NCBI GenBank assembly: GCA_045629045.1
Contig: JAZQQM010000061.1
Span: 120,707-184,706, forward strand
DNA length: 64,000 nt
Reading direction: 5' to 3'
DNA from: JAILLW01 sp045629045
Lineage (GTDB): Bacteria > Bacillota > Clostridia > Lachnospirales > Lachnospiraceae
A model generated the notes under the pieces. The model was not told where the DNA came from, ran no database searches, and saw only the letters and a list, made by a program, of their open reading frames with translations. The position numbers were made by a program, and so were the translations under genes. Below, piece by piece: positions 52,924-61,829 of the stretch. Each line of letters starts with the position of its first letter. Within the stretch, counting starts at the first letter, position 1.

Positions 52924-54087
52924 ATGATAGAAGAAGTAAGATTACATCTGATAAATGACATAATTCCTTTTTGGAAGAGCTTAAGAGATGATACCTACGG
53001 CGGATATTACGGTTATATGGATTATAATCTTAGGCTTGATAAGAAAGCCGTGAAAGGATGTATACTTAACAGCAGAATTCTGTGGTTCTTTGCAAATGCT
53101 TATATGTTGTTAAAAGATGACTCCCTTCTTGATGAGGCGACCCATGCATATGAGTTTTTAAAAAACTACTGTTTCGATAAGGAAAATGGAGGAATTTACT
53201 GGTCCATGGGGTATAATGGTAAGGTAGAAGAATCCATCAAGCATACCTATAATCAGGCATTTGCGGTATACGCTTTGTCTGCGTATTATGAAGCGTCAAA
53301 GAATGCGGAATCACTGGCTATGGCTATGGAGTTGTTTTGCCTTATCGAAGATAGATGTACAGATGAAATAGGGTATCTTGAGGCCTTTGATGAGGAATTT
53401 CATATTATTGATAATGATAAGTTAAGTGAGAATGGGGTAATGGCGGATAAGACCATGAATACCCTCCTTCATGTGCTTGAGGCATATACCGAGCTTTACA
53501 GAGTGTCCGGTGAGGAAGAAGTTAAGAACAGCCTGTGCCACATTATGGATTTGTTTGCGTCTAAAGTGTATAATCCACGGCTTCAAAGGCAGGAGGTTTT
53601 CTTTGATAAAAATTATAATGCCATTTTGGATTTACATTCATACGGGCACGATATTGAAACCTCATGGCTTCTTGACAGAACCCTTCGGATAATAGATGAG
53701 CCAACATACACAGAGTTAATATCGCCTATAACAAGAGCGTTACGTGCAAAAATATACGAAACGGCATTTAACGGAGAGTCGCTTGATAATGAATGCGACC
53801 GCGGCATAGTCAACGAAAACAGAGTATGGTGGGTTCAGGCCGAAACCGTTGTTGGATTCATTAATGGTTACGAGCAGGATAAAAAGGTGGAGTATCTTGA
53901 GGCGGCAAAGAGCACATGGACATTTATCAAAGAAAAAGTTATAGATAAGCGGGCAGGATCGGAATGGTTATCGGAAGTGACAAAAGACGGTACGCCGATT
54001 ACCGATAAGCCGATATTGGAACCGTGGAAGTGTCCTTACCATAACGGAAGAATGTGTTTTGAGGTGATTAAAAGAGGAATAGAATAA
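52924..54087 (+). CDS. Cellobiose/mannobiose 2-epimerase
   Basis: A 387-residue (alpha/alpha)6-barrel epimerase of the N-acylglucosamine 2-epimerase superfamily. It converts the reducing-end mannose of mannobiose to glucose, giving mannosyl-glucose, the substrate of the GH130 enzyme next in line. Visible catalytic segments: HTYNQAFAVYAL, GHDIETSWLL (His and Glu) and PYHNGR near the end. Its position directly before two GH130 genes is the reason for preferring mannobiose to cellobiose. It overlaps the next gene by one base. Confidence 0.88.
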   Translation: MIEEVRLHLINDIIPFWKSLRDDTYGGYYGYMDYNLRLDKKAVKGCILNSRILWFFANAYMLLKDDSLLDEATHAYEFLKNYCFDKENGGIYWSMGYNGKVEESIKHTYNQAFAVYALSAYYEASKNAESLAMAMELFCLIEDRCTDEIGYLEAFDEEFHIIDNDKLSENGVMADKTMNTLLHVLEAYTELYRVSGEEEVKNSLCHIMDLFASKVYNPRLQRQEVFFDKNYNAILDLHSYGHDIETSWLLDRTLRIIDEPTYTELISPITRALRAKIYETAFNGESLDNECDRGIVNENRVWWVQAETVVGFINGYEQDKKVEYLEAAKSTWTFIKEKVIDKRAGSEWLSEVTKDGTPITDKPILEPWKCPYHNGRMCFEVIKRGIE

Positions 54088-55256
54088 TGCACAAAATGTA
54101 TGAAGAAGTATTAAGGAAGTACGAATCGGTAGTTACTAAGAAAAATGAGGTAAATAAAGATTTCTATAACGGAATATATGAAAGATATGTAAATCCCGTA
54201 CTCACAAGGGAGCATATCCCTCCTATGTGGGAATATGATTTAAATGAAGAAACCAATCCGTATTTTATGAAGAGGCTTGGTATAAACGGAGTATTCAATT
54301 CGGGTGCGATAGAGCTTGACGGAAAGTATTATCTGGTAGCAAGGGTTGAGGGTGATGACAGAAAATCATTTTTTGCGGTAGCCGAGTCTCCAAACGGAAT
54401 TGATAATTTCAGGTTCTGGGATTATCCAATTCTTTTGCCGGATACATGTCCTGAAGAAACCAATGTTTATGATATGCGACTTACAAAACACGAAGACGGA
54501 TATATTTACGGAGTTTTTTGCTCCGAAAGTAAGGATACTTCCGTAAAAGATTTATCTGCAGCTATAGCGGCAGCCGGAATTGTAAGAACAAAGGATTTAA
54601 AGACCTGGGAGAGATTGCCTAATCTTGTTACCTTAAATTCTCCTCAACAAAGAAATGTATGTCTACATCCGGAATTCGTTGACGGTAAATATGCTTTTTA
54701 TACAAGACCGATGGATGACTTCATTGAAACAGGGTCAGGCGGCGGAATAGGTTTTGGCCTATGTGATGATATTACTCATGCCATCATAGATGAAGAAAGA
54801 ATGACTTCTCTTCGTAAGTATCATACGATTACAGAATCCAAGAACGGTGCCGGTGCTACGCCTATTAAGACAGATTGCGGATGGATACATATTGCCCATG
54901 GGGTAAGAAATACGGCAGCGGGATTACGATATGTAATATATGCGTTTGCGACGGATTTAAAAGATCCCGGTAAAGTTATAGCCGAACCCTCGGGAATGCT
55001 TATTGGACCGCGACAGGATGAAAGAATCGGTGACGTTTCAAATGTTGTATTTACGAACGGTGCAATTGTAAATGAAGAAGGAAAAGTTTTTATTTACTAT
55101 GCATCTTCGGATACAAGGTTGCATGTGGCCACAACTACGGTGGACAAATTGGTCGATTATGTATTCAATACACCGCAGGATCCGTTACGTTCCGTTAAAT
55201 GCGTAGAACAAAGATGTGACTTAATAAGGAAAAATCTTGAATTATTAAACAAGTAA
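54087..55256 (+). CDS. GH130 4-O-beta-mannosyl-glucose phosphorylase (subfamily 1 type)
   Basis: A 389-residue five-bladed propeller enzyme. It uses phosphate to split mannosyl-glucose to mannose-1-phosphate and glucose. Family features include VFNSGAIELDGKYYLVARVEG, the catalytic Asp in VYDMRL and phosphate-binding Arg/His/Lys residues in the middle (ITESKNGAGATPI and WIHIAHGVR). The length (about 390) and N-terminal extension fit subfamily 1. No signal peptide. Overlaps the epimerase by one base. Confidence 0.9.
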   Translation: MHKMYEEVLRKYESVVTKKNEVNKDFYNGIYERYVNPVLTREHIPPMWEYDLNEETNPYFMKRLGINGVFNSGAIELDGKYYLVARVEGDDRKSFFAVAESPNGIDNFRFWDYPILLPDTCPEETNVYDMRLTKHEDGYIYGVFCSESKDTSVKDLSAAIAAAGIVRTKDLKTWERLPNLVTLNSPQQRNVCLHPEFVDGKYAFYTRPMDDFIETGSGGGIGFGLCDDITHAIIDEERMTSLRKYHTITESKNGAGATPIKTDCGWIHIAHGVRNTAAGLRYVIYAFATDLKDPGKVIAEPSGMLIGPRQDERIGDVSNVVFTNGAIVNEEGKVFIYYASSDTRLHVATTTVDKLVDYVFNTPQDPLRSVKCVEQRCDLIRKNLELLNK

Positions 55257-55285
55257 CTATTGCTGTATAAAAGGAGGATGTAAAA

Positions 55286-56308
55286 ATGAGTAAAATTAAG
55301 ATGATTGCACCTGCAGTGCCAAATGTGCCGTGGCAGGACAAACCGCAGAATATTACAGGGGCTCCTGTCTGGAGATATAGTGAGAATCCTATTATAGGAC
55401 GTAATCCTGCTCCCGGAGTGGCAAGAATTTTTAACAGTGCCGTTATGCCCTATGAAGGAGAGTTTATAGGAGTATTCAGGGGTGAGCAGACCAACGGGAT
55501 TCCTTATATTTACCTTGGCAGATCAAAGGATGCCATTCACTGGGAATTTGATAAGGAGAAGATTCCTTTTACAAATGAAAAGGGTGAACCTTTTATGCCT
55601 CGATATGCCTATGATCCACGCCTTGTTAAGGTTGAAGATACATACTATGTTATTTGGTGCCAGGATTTTTACGGAGCATCTATAGGAATGGCAAAAACAA
55701 CTGATTTTAAAACATTTACCCGTTTGGAAAATCCCTTTATTCCTTATAACAGAAACGCAGTGTTGTTCCCGCGTAAAATTAACGGAAATTATGTGCTTTT
55801 ATCGCGCCCTTCAGATTCGGGTCATACACCCTTTGGTGATATCTTTGTATCGGAAAGCCCTGATATGGTTTATTGGGGCAAGCATCGTCATGTTATGGGT
55901 AAAGGAAATGAATGGTGGGAGTCGGTCAAAATCGGCGGCGGAGCAGCACCTATCGAAACTTCAGAAGGCTGGCTTTTATTCTATCACGGAGTATCGGGAA
56001 CCTGTAATGGTTTCGTATATTCAATAGGTGGAGCAATTCTTGATATTGATAATCCTTCAATTGTTAAGTATCGATGTGAAACTTTCTTACTTACCCCCGA
56101 AGAGTGGTATGAAGAAAGAGGCTTTGTGCCCAATGTCTGCTTCCCATGTGCTACGATTCACGATCCCGAGTCCGGAAAGATAGCTATATATTACGGTTGC
56201 GCCGATTCTTATGTCGGCTTGGCGTTCTGCTATTTTGATGAAATTGTTGATTATATAAAGGAACACTCTGTATTAACGGAACAGGATACAGAAATAGGAA
56301 TCAGATAA
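55286..56308 (+). CDS. GH130 beta-1,4-mannooligosaccharide phosphorylase (subfamily 2 type)
   Basis: A 340-residue GH130 enzyme that shortens mannooligosaccharides from the non-reducing end, giving mannose-1-phosphate. Landmarks: ENPIIGRNPAPGVARIFNSAV near 27, VFRGEQTNG, the catalytic Asp in AYDPRLVKVED, and a C-terminal YYGCADSYVGLAF. Shorter than its neighbour and about as similar as expected for the two subfamilies, so it is not a duplication product. Ribosome site AAAAGGAGG. It overlaps the esterase gene by one base. Confidence 0.9.
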   Translation: MSKIKMIAPAVPNVPWQDKPQNITGAPVWRYSENPIIGRNPAPGVARIFNSAVMPYEGEFIGVFRGEQTNGIPYIYLGRSKDAIHWEFDKEKIPFTNEKGEPFMPRYAYDPRLVKVEDTYYVIWCQDFYGASIGMAKTTDFKTFTRLENPFIPYNRNAVLFPRKINGNYVLLSRPSDSGHTPFGDIFVSESPDMVYWGKHRHVMGKGNEWWESVKIGGGAAPIETSEGWLLFYHGVSGTCNGFVYSIGGAILDIDNPSIVKYRCETFLLTPEEWYEERGFVPNVCFPCATIHDPESGKIAIYYGCADSYVGLAFCYFDEIVDYIKEHSVLTEQDTEIGIR

Positions 56309-57450
56309 TGGAGACAATATTTCCCGAAAAGGGATTAATCAATCATGGTGATTGGGCGCCTATACGAAAGGTTATGCGTAAGGCACTTTCCGGGCAGGAT
56401 ATTGCGATAGCCTTTATCGGTGGTTCCATTACAATGGGCAGTGTGTCTTCAACCCCCGAAAACTGTTATGCAGCCATTGTCCACAAATGGTGGGCGGATA
56501 AGTTTCCCAATAGCAAGGTTAAATATATTAATGCGGGAATTGGAGGAACAACGTCGCAGTTTGGAGCAGCGAGGGTCAGGGATGATGTTCTTTTACATAA
56601 ACCGGATTTTGTATTATGCGAGTTCGCGGTCAATGATGAAAATACGCCATTTTTTGGCGAAACATACGAAAGTCTGGTGCGTGTGATTCTAAAAGATGAA
56701 TCATCACCGGCACTTATGCTGATGAATAATATTATGTATGATTCCGGTAAGAGTGCTGCCTTTGAACATATAAAAGTTGCAAAGCACTATGATATTCCGA
56801 TGGTGAGCATGGAACCTACGATTTATTCTCGGATACAGTCGGGAAATATAAAAGCAGAAGATATTACTCCGGACAATCTTCATCCCAATGATGAAGGTCA
56901 TAAGCTGGTGGCATCTGTTGTTATAGATTTGCTTTCAAAAATATATGACTCCATAAATGAGAATGATGTGTATACACTTTGTACGAAAACAGGTAAATTA
57001 CCGGAACCTTTAAGTGATGATGCCTATGAGAATTCAATGTGTATTCGGACAAATAATATGGATAGTTCGGGATGTGAGGTCGTTCTTGACGGATTTGTTC
57101 CCGACAGGCGTCCCAAGGAAAATTATGACGATTTCTTTTCGCTGGGTTTTATCGGGACCAATATTGGTGACAGTATAACTTTTGGAGCAGAATGTACCGG
57201 ACTGGCAATTCAATATACGAAGACAATTAACAAGCCGGCACCGATTGCACAAGCTGTTCTTGATGGCGATGAAGAGCATCCGATTATACTGAATGCCAAT
57301 TTTGAAGAAACTTGGGGAGATTGCTTGTATATTGAGAACGTGGGTATACATTTGCAAAAGAAACGTCATGAGGTTAGAATAACAATAACTGACTCAAATA
57401 AGGAAGACAAATCTCCCTTTTATTTACTTTCGGTTATTGTCAGCAAATGA
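56308..57450 (+). CDS. SGNH esterase with C-terminal beta domain, CE17-like mannan acetylesterase
   Basis: A 380-residue protein: SGNH domain first (about 30-210), then a beta-rich domain of about 150 residues that could be CBM35-like. Motifs: FIGGSITMG (nucleophile Ser; GGS in place of GDS), AGIGGTTS (oxyanion Gly), FAVND (Asn) and DNLHPNDEGH (catalytic Asp-His). This order, opposite to CE2, fits CE17, a family known for removing 2-O-acetyl groups from mannan oligosaccharides. No signal peptide. Its place inside the mannan operon supports the call. Confidence 0.8.
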   Translation: METIFPEKGLINHGDWAPIRKVMRKALSGQDIAIAFIGGSITMGSVSSTPENCYAAIVHKWWADKFPNSKVKYINAGIGGTTSQFGAARVRDDVLLHKPDFVLCEFAVNDENTPFFGETYESLVRVILKDESSPALMLMNNIMYDSGKSAAFEHIKVAKHYDIPMVSMEPTIYSRIQSGNIKAEDITPDNLHPNDEGHKLVASVVIDLLSKIYDSINENDVYTLCTKTGKLPEPLSDDAYENSMCIRTNNMDSSGCEVVLDGFVPDRRPKENYDDFFSLGFIGTNIGDSITFGAECTGLAIQYTKTINKPAPIAQAVLDGDEEHPIILNANFEETWGDCLYIENVGIHLQKKRHEVRITITDSNKEDKSPFYLLSVIVSK

Positions 57451-57467
57451 TAGGGAGATAACCTTGA

Positions 57468-58418
57468 ATGATGAATGATATTATTTTTTTGACGCCCGTA
57501 TTTAAAAACCGGGTATGGGGCGGAAGGAAATTAAATACTGATTGGAAATATCCGATTGTTGGAAGCAGAGTAGGTGAATGCTGGGCTGTATCGGCACATA
57601 AAAGCGGAAGCTCGATTGTGTGCGGGGGTCCGTATGGCGGATATAAGTTAAGCGATTTGTGGAAAGATCATCCGGAATTATTCAATAATGTGGATAATAA
57701 GGATTTCCCGTTGCTGACTAAAATCATTGCTGCAGAGGATAATTTGAGTATTCAGGTACATCCCGATGATGATTATGCCAATTTGCGTGAGAAGGGTGCG
57801 CAGGGTAAAGAAGAGTGCTGGTACATAGTAAGTGCCAGGGCAGGATCCCGACTGGTTATAGGTCACAATGCATCTACGAAGGATGAATTTAAGCAAATGG
57901 TAGATGGCGGCAGGTGGTCGGAACTTATAAGAGAGATTCCTGTTAAGAAGGGGGATTTTGTTACAATTCCTCCGGGAACGGTCCACTCGATTAAGGGCGG
58001 TATTCAGTTGCTTGAGACTCAGCAGAATTCTGATATTACCTATAGACTGTATGACTATGACAGACTTTCTGACGGAACGACAAGAGAACTTCATCTTGAT
58101 AAATGTATAGATGTCGTTACGGTTCCTGCTCTTCCGGGTGAGAAGTCTGTTACAGATACGAATTCCTGCAATAAAAATGAGGCGGTGGAGTTAGTCAAAA
58201 ACGTACATTTTACGGTGCTTAAGTATGATATTACCGACAGTGTGGATTTTGTTCAGGACAAAGATTATATGATTTTTTCGGTGGTGGAAGGTGAAGGAAC
58301 CATAAGTGTGAGTGAAAAGACTTATGATATTAATAAGGGAATTCATTTTATACTTCCTTATAAGTGTGGTGAAATTAGGATAGAAGGCAAGCTGACGCTG
58401 ATTGCTTCGTATAAATAG
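57468..58418 (+). CDS. manA: Mannose-6-phosphate isomerase, type I
   Basis: A 316-residue cupin zinc enzyme that converts mannose-6-phosphate to fructose-6-phosphate. Zinc ligands are seen in IQVHPDD (His), GKEECWYI (Glu) and PPGTVHSIKGG (His), with the RLYDYDR segment later. It closes the route from phosphorolysed mannan to glycolysis; the phosphomannomutase needed between is not in the window. Ribosome site AGGGAGA; a second ATG at 57471 is possible. It ends the operon at the terminator 58424. Confidence 0.93.
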   Translation: MMNDIIFLTPVFKNRVWGGRKLNTDWKYPIVGSRVGECWAVSAHKSGSSIVCGGPYGGYKLSDLWKDHPELFNNVDNKDFPLLTKIIAAEDNLSIQVHPDDDYANLREKGAQGKEECWYIVSARAGSRLVIGHNASTKDEFKQMVDGGRWSELIREIPVKKGDFVTIPPGTVHSIKGGIQLLETQQNSDITYRLYDYDRLSDGTTRELHLDKCIDVVTVPALPGEKSVTDTNSCNKNEAVELVKNVHFTVLKYDITDSVDFVQDKDYMIFSVVEGEGTISVSEKTYDINKGIHFILPYKCGEIRIEGKLTLIASYK

Positions 58419-58423
58419 AATAA

Positions 58424-58449
58424 AAGGCGAATCCAAAAGGATTCGCCTT
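58424..58449. terminator. Bidirectional terminator between convergent genes
   Basis: Perfect 11-pair stem AAGGCGAATCC (58424-58434) with GGATTCGCCTT (58439-58449), loop AAAA, with A and T flanks on both sides; it serves manA and the minus-strand gene at 58461. Confidence 0.85.
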
Positions 58450-58460
58450 AATTGATATTA

Positions 58461-59237
58461 TTACAATTTCTTGGCTTTTTGAGTCTCGAAGAATGCGTCG
58501 ATTGAACTTATTATCTTATCTGAAGTCATTGTCTTAAGAAGGTAACCGTCGGGTTTTAACGAAAGTACCTTTTGAACAGACTCTCTGTCGCCGTGGGCTG
58601 TTAGGAAGATAACAGGCAGCTTTTCGGTTTTGGCTTCCGATCTGATCATTTCAAGCATTTGAGGACCCGAACAAACAGGCATCTCGTAATCCAGAAGAAC
58701 CAAATCAGGATAATTCGTGGCAAGGAATGTAATAGCACTGGTTGCCGAATTAACAATTGAGACTTTGTACTTAGTAGAAAGCCAGTCTCTTATGGTTCTT
58801 AGCATAGTACCGGAATCATCTACAACAAGGATGTGTTTCTTATGAGAAGTGACTTCCTGTTTTTCGATAATCTTACTCAATTCTTCACCAAGGGCTTTGG
58901 AATCGATAGGTCGTTCAAAAGCGCCTGCGATTATTTCATCCGGAATAACAGTCTGTACTTCCTCAATATTGGCTTTGTATCCTACAAGGAACAGTTTCTT
59001 ATCATCTTCGACACAAAAATCTCTGATATAAACAACTTCTTCCGAATTGGGATCAATATTGTCGTTCAAATATAAGAAAATAATCTCAGGCTTTTCTACC
59101 TGGCTTAGTGACTGTACATTATTCAATACGGTAACACAATCAAAACCGGCATTGTTAATTCCGTCTTTGATAGCCTTAACGATGAATGAAGTGGTGGAAT
59201 CACAGATAAGTAAAACCTTTTTTCTTTCAAGCATCAT
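58461..59237 (-). CDS. Tandem receiver protein with a degenerate first receiver
   Basis: A 258-residue protein of two receiver-like domains and no output domain. The first (about 5-120) lacks the phospho-acceptor Asp (IIFLYLND in place of LLD) and the acidic pair is weak. The second (about 135-255) is canonical: LVVDDSG, Asp in LLDYEMPV, Thr in FLTAHGD and Lys in LLKT. Such stand-alone proteins act by protein contact, as CheY does. The gene is monocistronic on the minus strand; ribosome site GAGGAA. The chemoreceptors in the window could be in the same circuit, but that is inference. Confidence 0.8.
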   Translation of the reverse strand: MMLERKKVLLICDSTTSFIVKAIKDGINNAGFDCVTVLNNVQSLSQVEKPEIIFLYLNDNIDPNSEEVVYIRDFCVEDDKKLFLVGYKANIEEVQTVIPDEIIAGAFERPIDSKALGEELSKIIEKQEVTSHKKHILVVDDSGTMLRTIRDWLSTKYKVSIVNSATSAITFLATNYPDLVLLDYEMPVCSGPQMLEMIRSEAKTEKLPVIFLTAHGDRESVQKVLSLKPDGYLLKTMTSDKIISSIDAFFETQKAKKL

Positions 59238-59431
59238 AACAACAAATTCCTCTTTTTTAATTTACACGTAACAGTATTATAGCATTTACATAATATATAT
59301 TTCAATGGGGTTTGAAAGAATTTTATGACTATTTGAAAAAGATTCATATATTGTATGTCAATTTTAATTATCCCATCACTTGACAGCATATATACGTAAT
59401 TTATATTATTACTTTGTGAGGTGAGTTCGTG

Positions 59432-60736
59432 GTGGAGAATAGGAATAAACAAACGCAAGATTCAATTGTATATGTTGAGAGCGAATCAGATGATAATAAG
59501 TATACCGCCGAACTGATGCTGGTATTCTTATTCATGTTCTATATTTTGTTCATGATGAATGAATTTGAGATCTTTTTGGTTGAAAAATTCGTTATGCGTG
59601 TTGCATTCATTACCAATTTTGTATGTGTGGCAATAATAACAATCATAGGTGGCGTTCCGGCAATTTCTTCAAAGAAGATAACTAAATATATTATTTTAGG
59701 GCTATGTGTAATATTTACACTGGTGATTATGTCCGCATTGAATTTTCATGCAGTAGTTGCGTTATCGGTTCCTATGGTGGTAGCTCTTAATTATCATTCC
59801 CGCAGGTTATCATATCTTGCTCTTATGGGAACTATATTTTGTGCATTTCTGTCTCCGGTACTCGGCATTATGTTTAATACCTGGCAACCGGATTATTTCG
59901 GAACACTGCTTTTTGCCAGTGACCCGATGCTCGATTTCGGGACGTTAAAGAAATATGTTCCGGTTCTGATAAGTGAAATGAAGCCCTATGAAATAGCTTT
60001 AACATATATTTCAATACCTCAGGTGTTTTATGCAATAATGCTGGGTATTGCAATTATTATTACCAACAAAAGAAAAAGAAAGCAGTATTACGGTCAGATT
60101 GACAATATTAAGGAGTCAAGGAATCGCATCCTTGAGGCGATAGCAGGTATTATAGAGAATAAGGATTTTACAACAAACGGTCATGTTAAACGTACTGAAG
60201 AAGTAGTAAAGTTGATGCTTGGCGTGTTAAGACAGGATCCTTTGTATAAAGATATAATTACGGAAGAATATTGTGATAATGTCGCTACAGCAACCCTGAT
60301 GCATGATCTTGGAAAGATAGCAGTACCTGATTCAATTTTGGATAAAAAGGAGGAACTTACGCCGGAAGAACTGGAGAAGTTCAAAATTCATCCCAGGAAA
60401 AGTTACGAACATATTGAACTTCTTCTTAGTGGTCTTAACGATGAGGAGTTCAAACAAATTGCCGAGAACATGGCGCTGTATCATCATGAAAGATATGACG
60501 GTACCGGATATCCCGAAGGATTGTCGGGGGATGGTATTCCGCTTGAAGCTAGAATAATGGCTGTGGCTGACGGGTATGATGAATTGGTGAGCGATGAATA
60601 CGGTGAAGCGGTGTCTCATGAAAAAGCATATGAGATAGTAAGAGAGTCCATGGGTGCGAGATTTGACCCCGGACTTTGGAGTGCTTTTGCCAAGGCTCAT
60701 CGTAAGATAGTTGAATACTATCACAATTCCCAATAA
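59432..60736 (+). CDS. Membrane-bound HD-GYP domain protein
   Basis: A 434-residue protein with about seven membrane segments (residues 25-215) and a C-terminal HD-GYP domain. The motifs MHDLGKIAVPD (about 291), HHERYDGTGYPEGL (about 350) and ADGYDEL are intact, so c-di-GMP hydrolysis is likely. Either of two adjacent GTG codons (59429, 59432) can be the start; GAGGTGAG at 59418-59425 favours the second. The membrane part would sense an envelope or small-molecule signal. No clear terminator before the tRNA-Ser promoter. Confidence 0.85.
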   Translation: MENRNKQTQDSIVYVESESDDNKYTAELMLVFLFMFYILFMMNEFEIFLVEKFVMRVAFITNFVCVAIITIIGGVPAISSKKITKYIILGLCVIFTLVIMSALNFHAVVALSVPMVVALNYHSRRLSYLALMGTIFCAFLSPVLGIMFNTWQPDYFGTLLFASDPMLDFGTLKKYVPVLISEMKPYEIALTYISIPQVFYAIMLGIAIIITNKRKRKQYYGQIDNIKESRNRILEAIAGIIENKDFTTNGHVKRTEEVVKLMLGVLRQDPLYKDIITEEYCDNVATATLMHDLGKIAVPDSILDKKEELTPEELEKFKIHPRKSYEHIELLLSGLNDEEFKQIAENMALYHHERYDGTGYPEGLSGDGIPLEARIMAVADGYDELVSDEYGEAVSHEKAYEIVRESMGARFDPGLWSAFAKAHRKIVEYYHNSQ

Positions 60737-60752
60737 TAACCTTAAAATAGGT

Positions 60753-60781
60753 TTGACAAACCATAGCACGATGAATATAAT
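60753..60781 (+). promoter_or_regulatory. Promoter of tRNA-Ser
   Basis: Consensus TTGACA (60753-60758), 17-base spacer, TATAAT (60776-60781), 57 bases before the tRNA; the leader contains a small hairpin GCGTC/GACGC. Confidence 0.8.
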
Positions 60782-60838
60782 AAAACTTGCGTCTGTTGAC
60801 GCATAATTCCATATTGGTAGTGGATGTAATTCAGATTA

Positions 60839-60926
60839 GGAGAAATACTCAAGAGGCTGAAGAGGCGCCCCTGCTAAGGGTGTAGGTCGTTTGCGCGGCG
60901 CGAGGGTTCAAATCCCTCTTTCTCCG
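60839..60926 (+). tRNA. tRNA-Ser (anticodon GCT)
   Basis: An 88-base tRNA with a long variable arm, as class II. Acceptor GGAGAAA pairs with TTTCTCC, discriminator G. The anticodon loop CTGCTAA (60871-60877) gives anticodon GCT (60873-60875), reading AGC/AGU. CCA is not encoded. Confidence 0.97.
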
Positions 60927-60935
60927 CTAGTTAAT

Positions 60936-60977
60936 CATCAGGAATCCTTTACGATAGTGGATTCCTGATGTTTTTTT
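60936..60977 (+). terminator. Terminator after tRNA-Ser
   Basis: Stem CATCAGGAATCC (60936-60947) with GGATTCCTGATG (60959-60970), followed by seven T. Confidence 0.92.
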
Positions 60978-61011
60978 ATAATTTTGACAAATGCAATCGA
61001 AGGGGGATTTT

Positions 61012-61809
61012 ATGAAAAGGCTGATAACTATTATATTCGCAGTGGGATTTGTATTTAGTATGTCGGTATGTGCTTTGGCAGAGCCTAAGAAAATGGCTGA
61101 CGGAGGAGTGTTTGATGCAGAATTTTATGCAGCAAATAACCCGGATGTAGTAGCCGCTATAGGAACTTCGGCTGATACACTTTATCTGCACTATGTTAAT
61201 TACGGAGCTGCAGAAGGAAGATTACCATATGGCACGGACGCTGCCACACTGACACAGGTTTTGGCCCTGTCGGCTCCCAAGAATATTATTAATAACAGCG
61301 GAAGTGCTACAGCATATATGACGGTGGTACAGGCATATATGAAATTGCCCCCTAAGTATAAGCAGTTTATTGAGAAGAATAAAATCAAAATTACACTTAA
61401 GGACGGAGCATACAGTTCGAATGCGGTTTCTAACGGTGCCGTAACCATATATAATAACAGTGCCACATACGGAGAGGGAACCCTGCTTCAAAGTGCTCAG
61501 ATTTCCATAGCTCTTTATCATGAACTTGGCCATGAATATGATTTTATTCAGGCTCGTAAGAACAAAGGGAGATTAAGAATAGCAGAACTTGATCCATTCC
61601 CTTCAAGTGAGATTTCAAACATTGAGGCTGCTTCCGAAGTGGTAGAAACATATGATTACGGTTATAGAACGATGTCGTCTTCCGTATATGACCCTGACGA
61701 GATATTCGCAGTACTGTCTTCCTGCTATTTTTATAACCCGGGACGTTTACAAAGTGTATGTCCTGTAGGCTATGCTTATATTGATAAATACTATTCACAG
61801 TTTAAATAA
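61012..61809 (+). CDS. Secreted zincin metalloprotease, anthrax-lethal-factor-like
   Basis: A 265-residue exported protein. A signal peptide (cleavage after ALA, about 23) is followed by a segment FDAEFYAANNPDVVAA...HYVNYGAAEGR (about 34-75), a motif common in exported clostridial proteins. The rest is a zincin with HELGH at about 170 (two zinc His and the catalytic Glu) and a downstream DPDEIFAV segment that probably gives the third ligand, as in the lethal-factor/Pro-Pro endopeptidase group. Substrate unknown. Ribosome site GAAGGGGG. No wall anchor. Confidence 0.72.
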   Translation: MKRLITIIFAVGFVFSMSVCALAEPKKMADGGVFDAEFYAANNPDVVAAIGTSADTLYLHYVNYGAAEGRLPYGTDAATLTQVLALSAPKNIINNSGSATAYMTVVQAYMKLPPKYKQFIEKNKIKITLKDGAYSSNAVSNGAVTIYNNSATYGEGTLLQSAQISIALYHELGHEYDFIQARKNKGRLRIAELDPFPSSEISNIEAASEVVETYDYGYRTMSSSVYDPDEIFAVLSSCYFYNPGRLQSVCPVGYAYIDKYYSQFK

Positions 61810-61829
61810 AACGGATAAGTAGATATTGT

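Noticed and set aside
54087..56308. Two GH130 genes as a broken or duplicated gene
   Set aside because: Both are full length with their own motifs and belong to different subfamily types.
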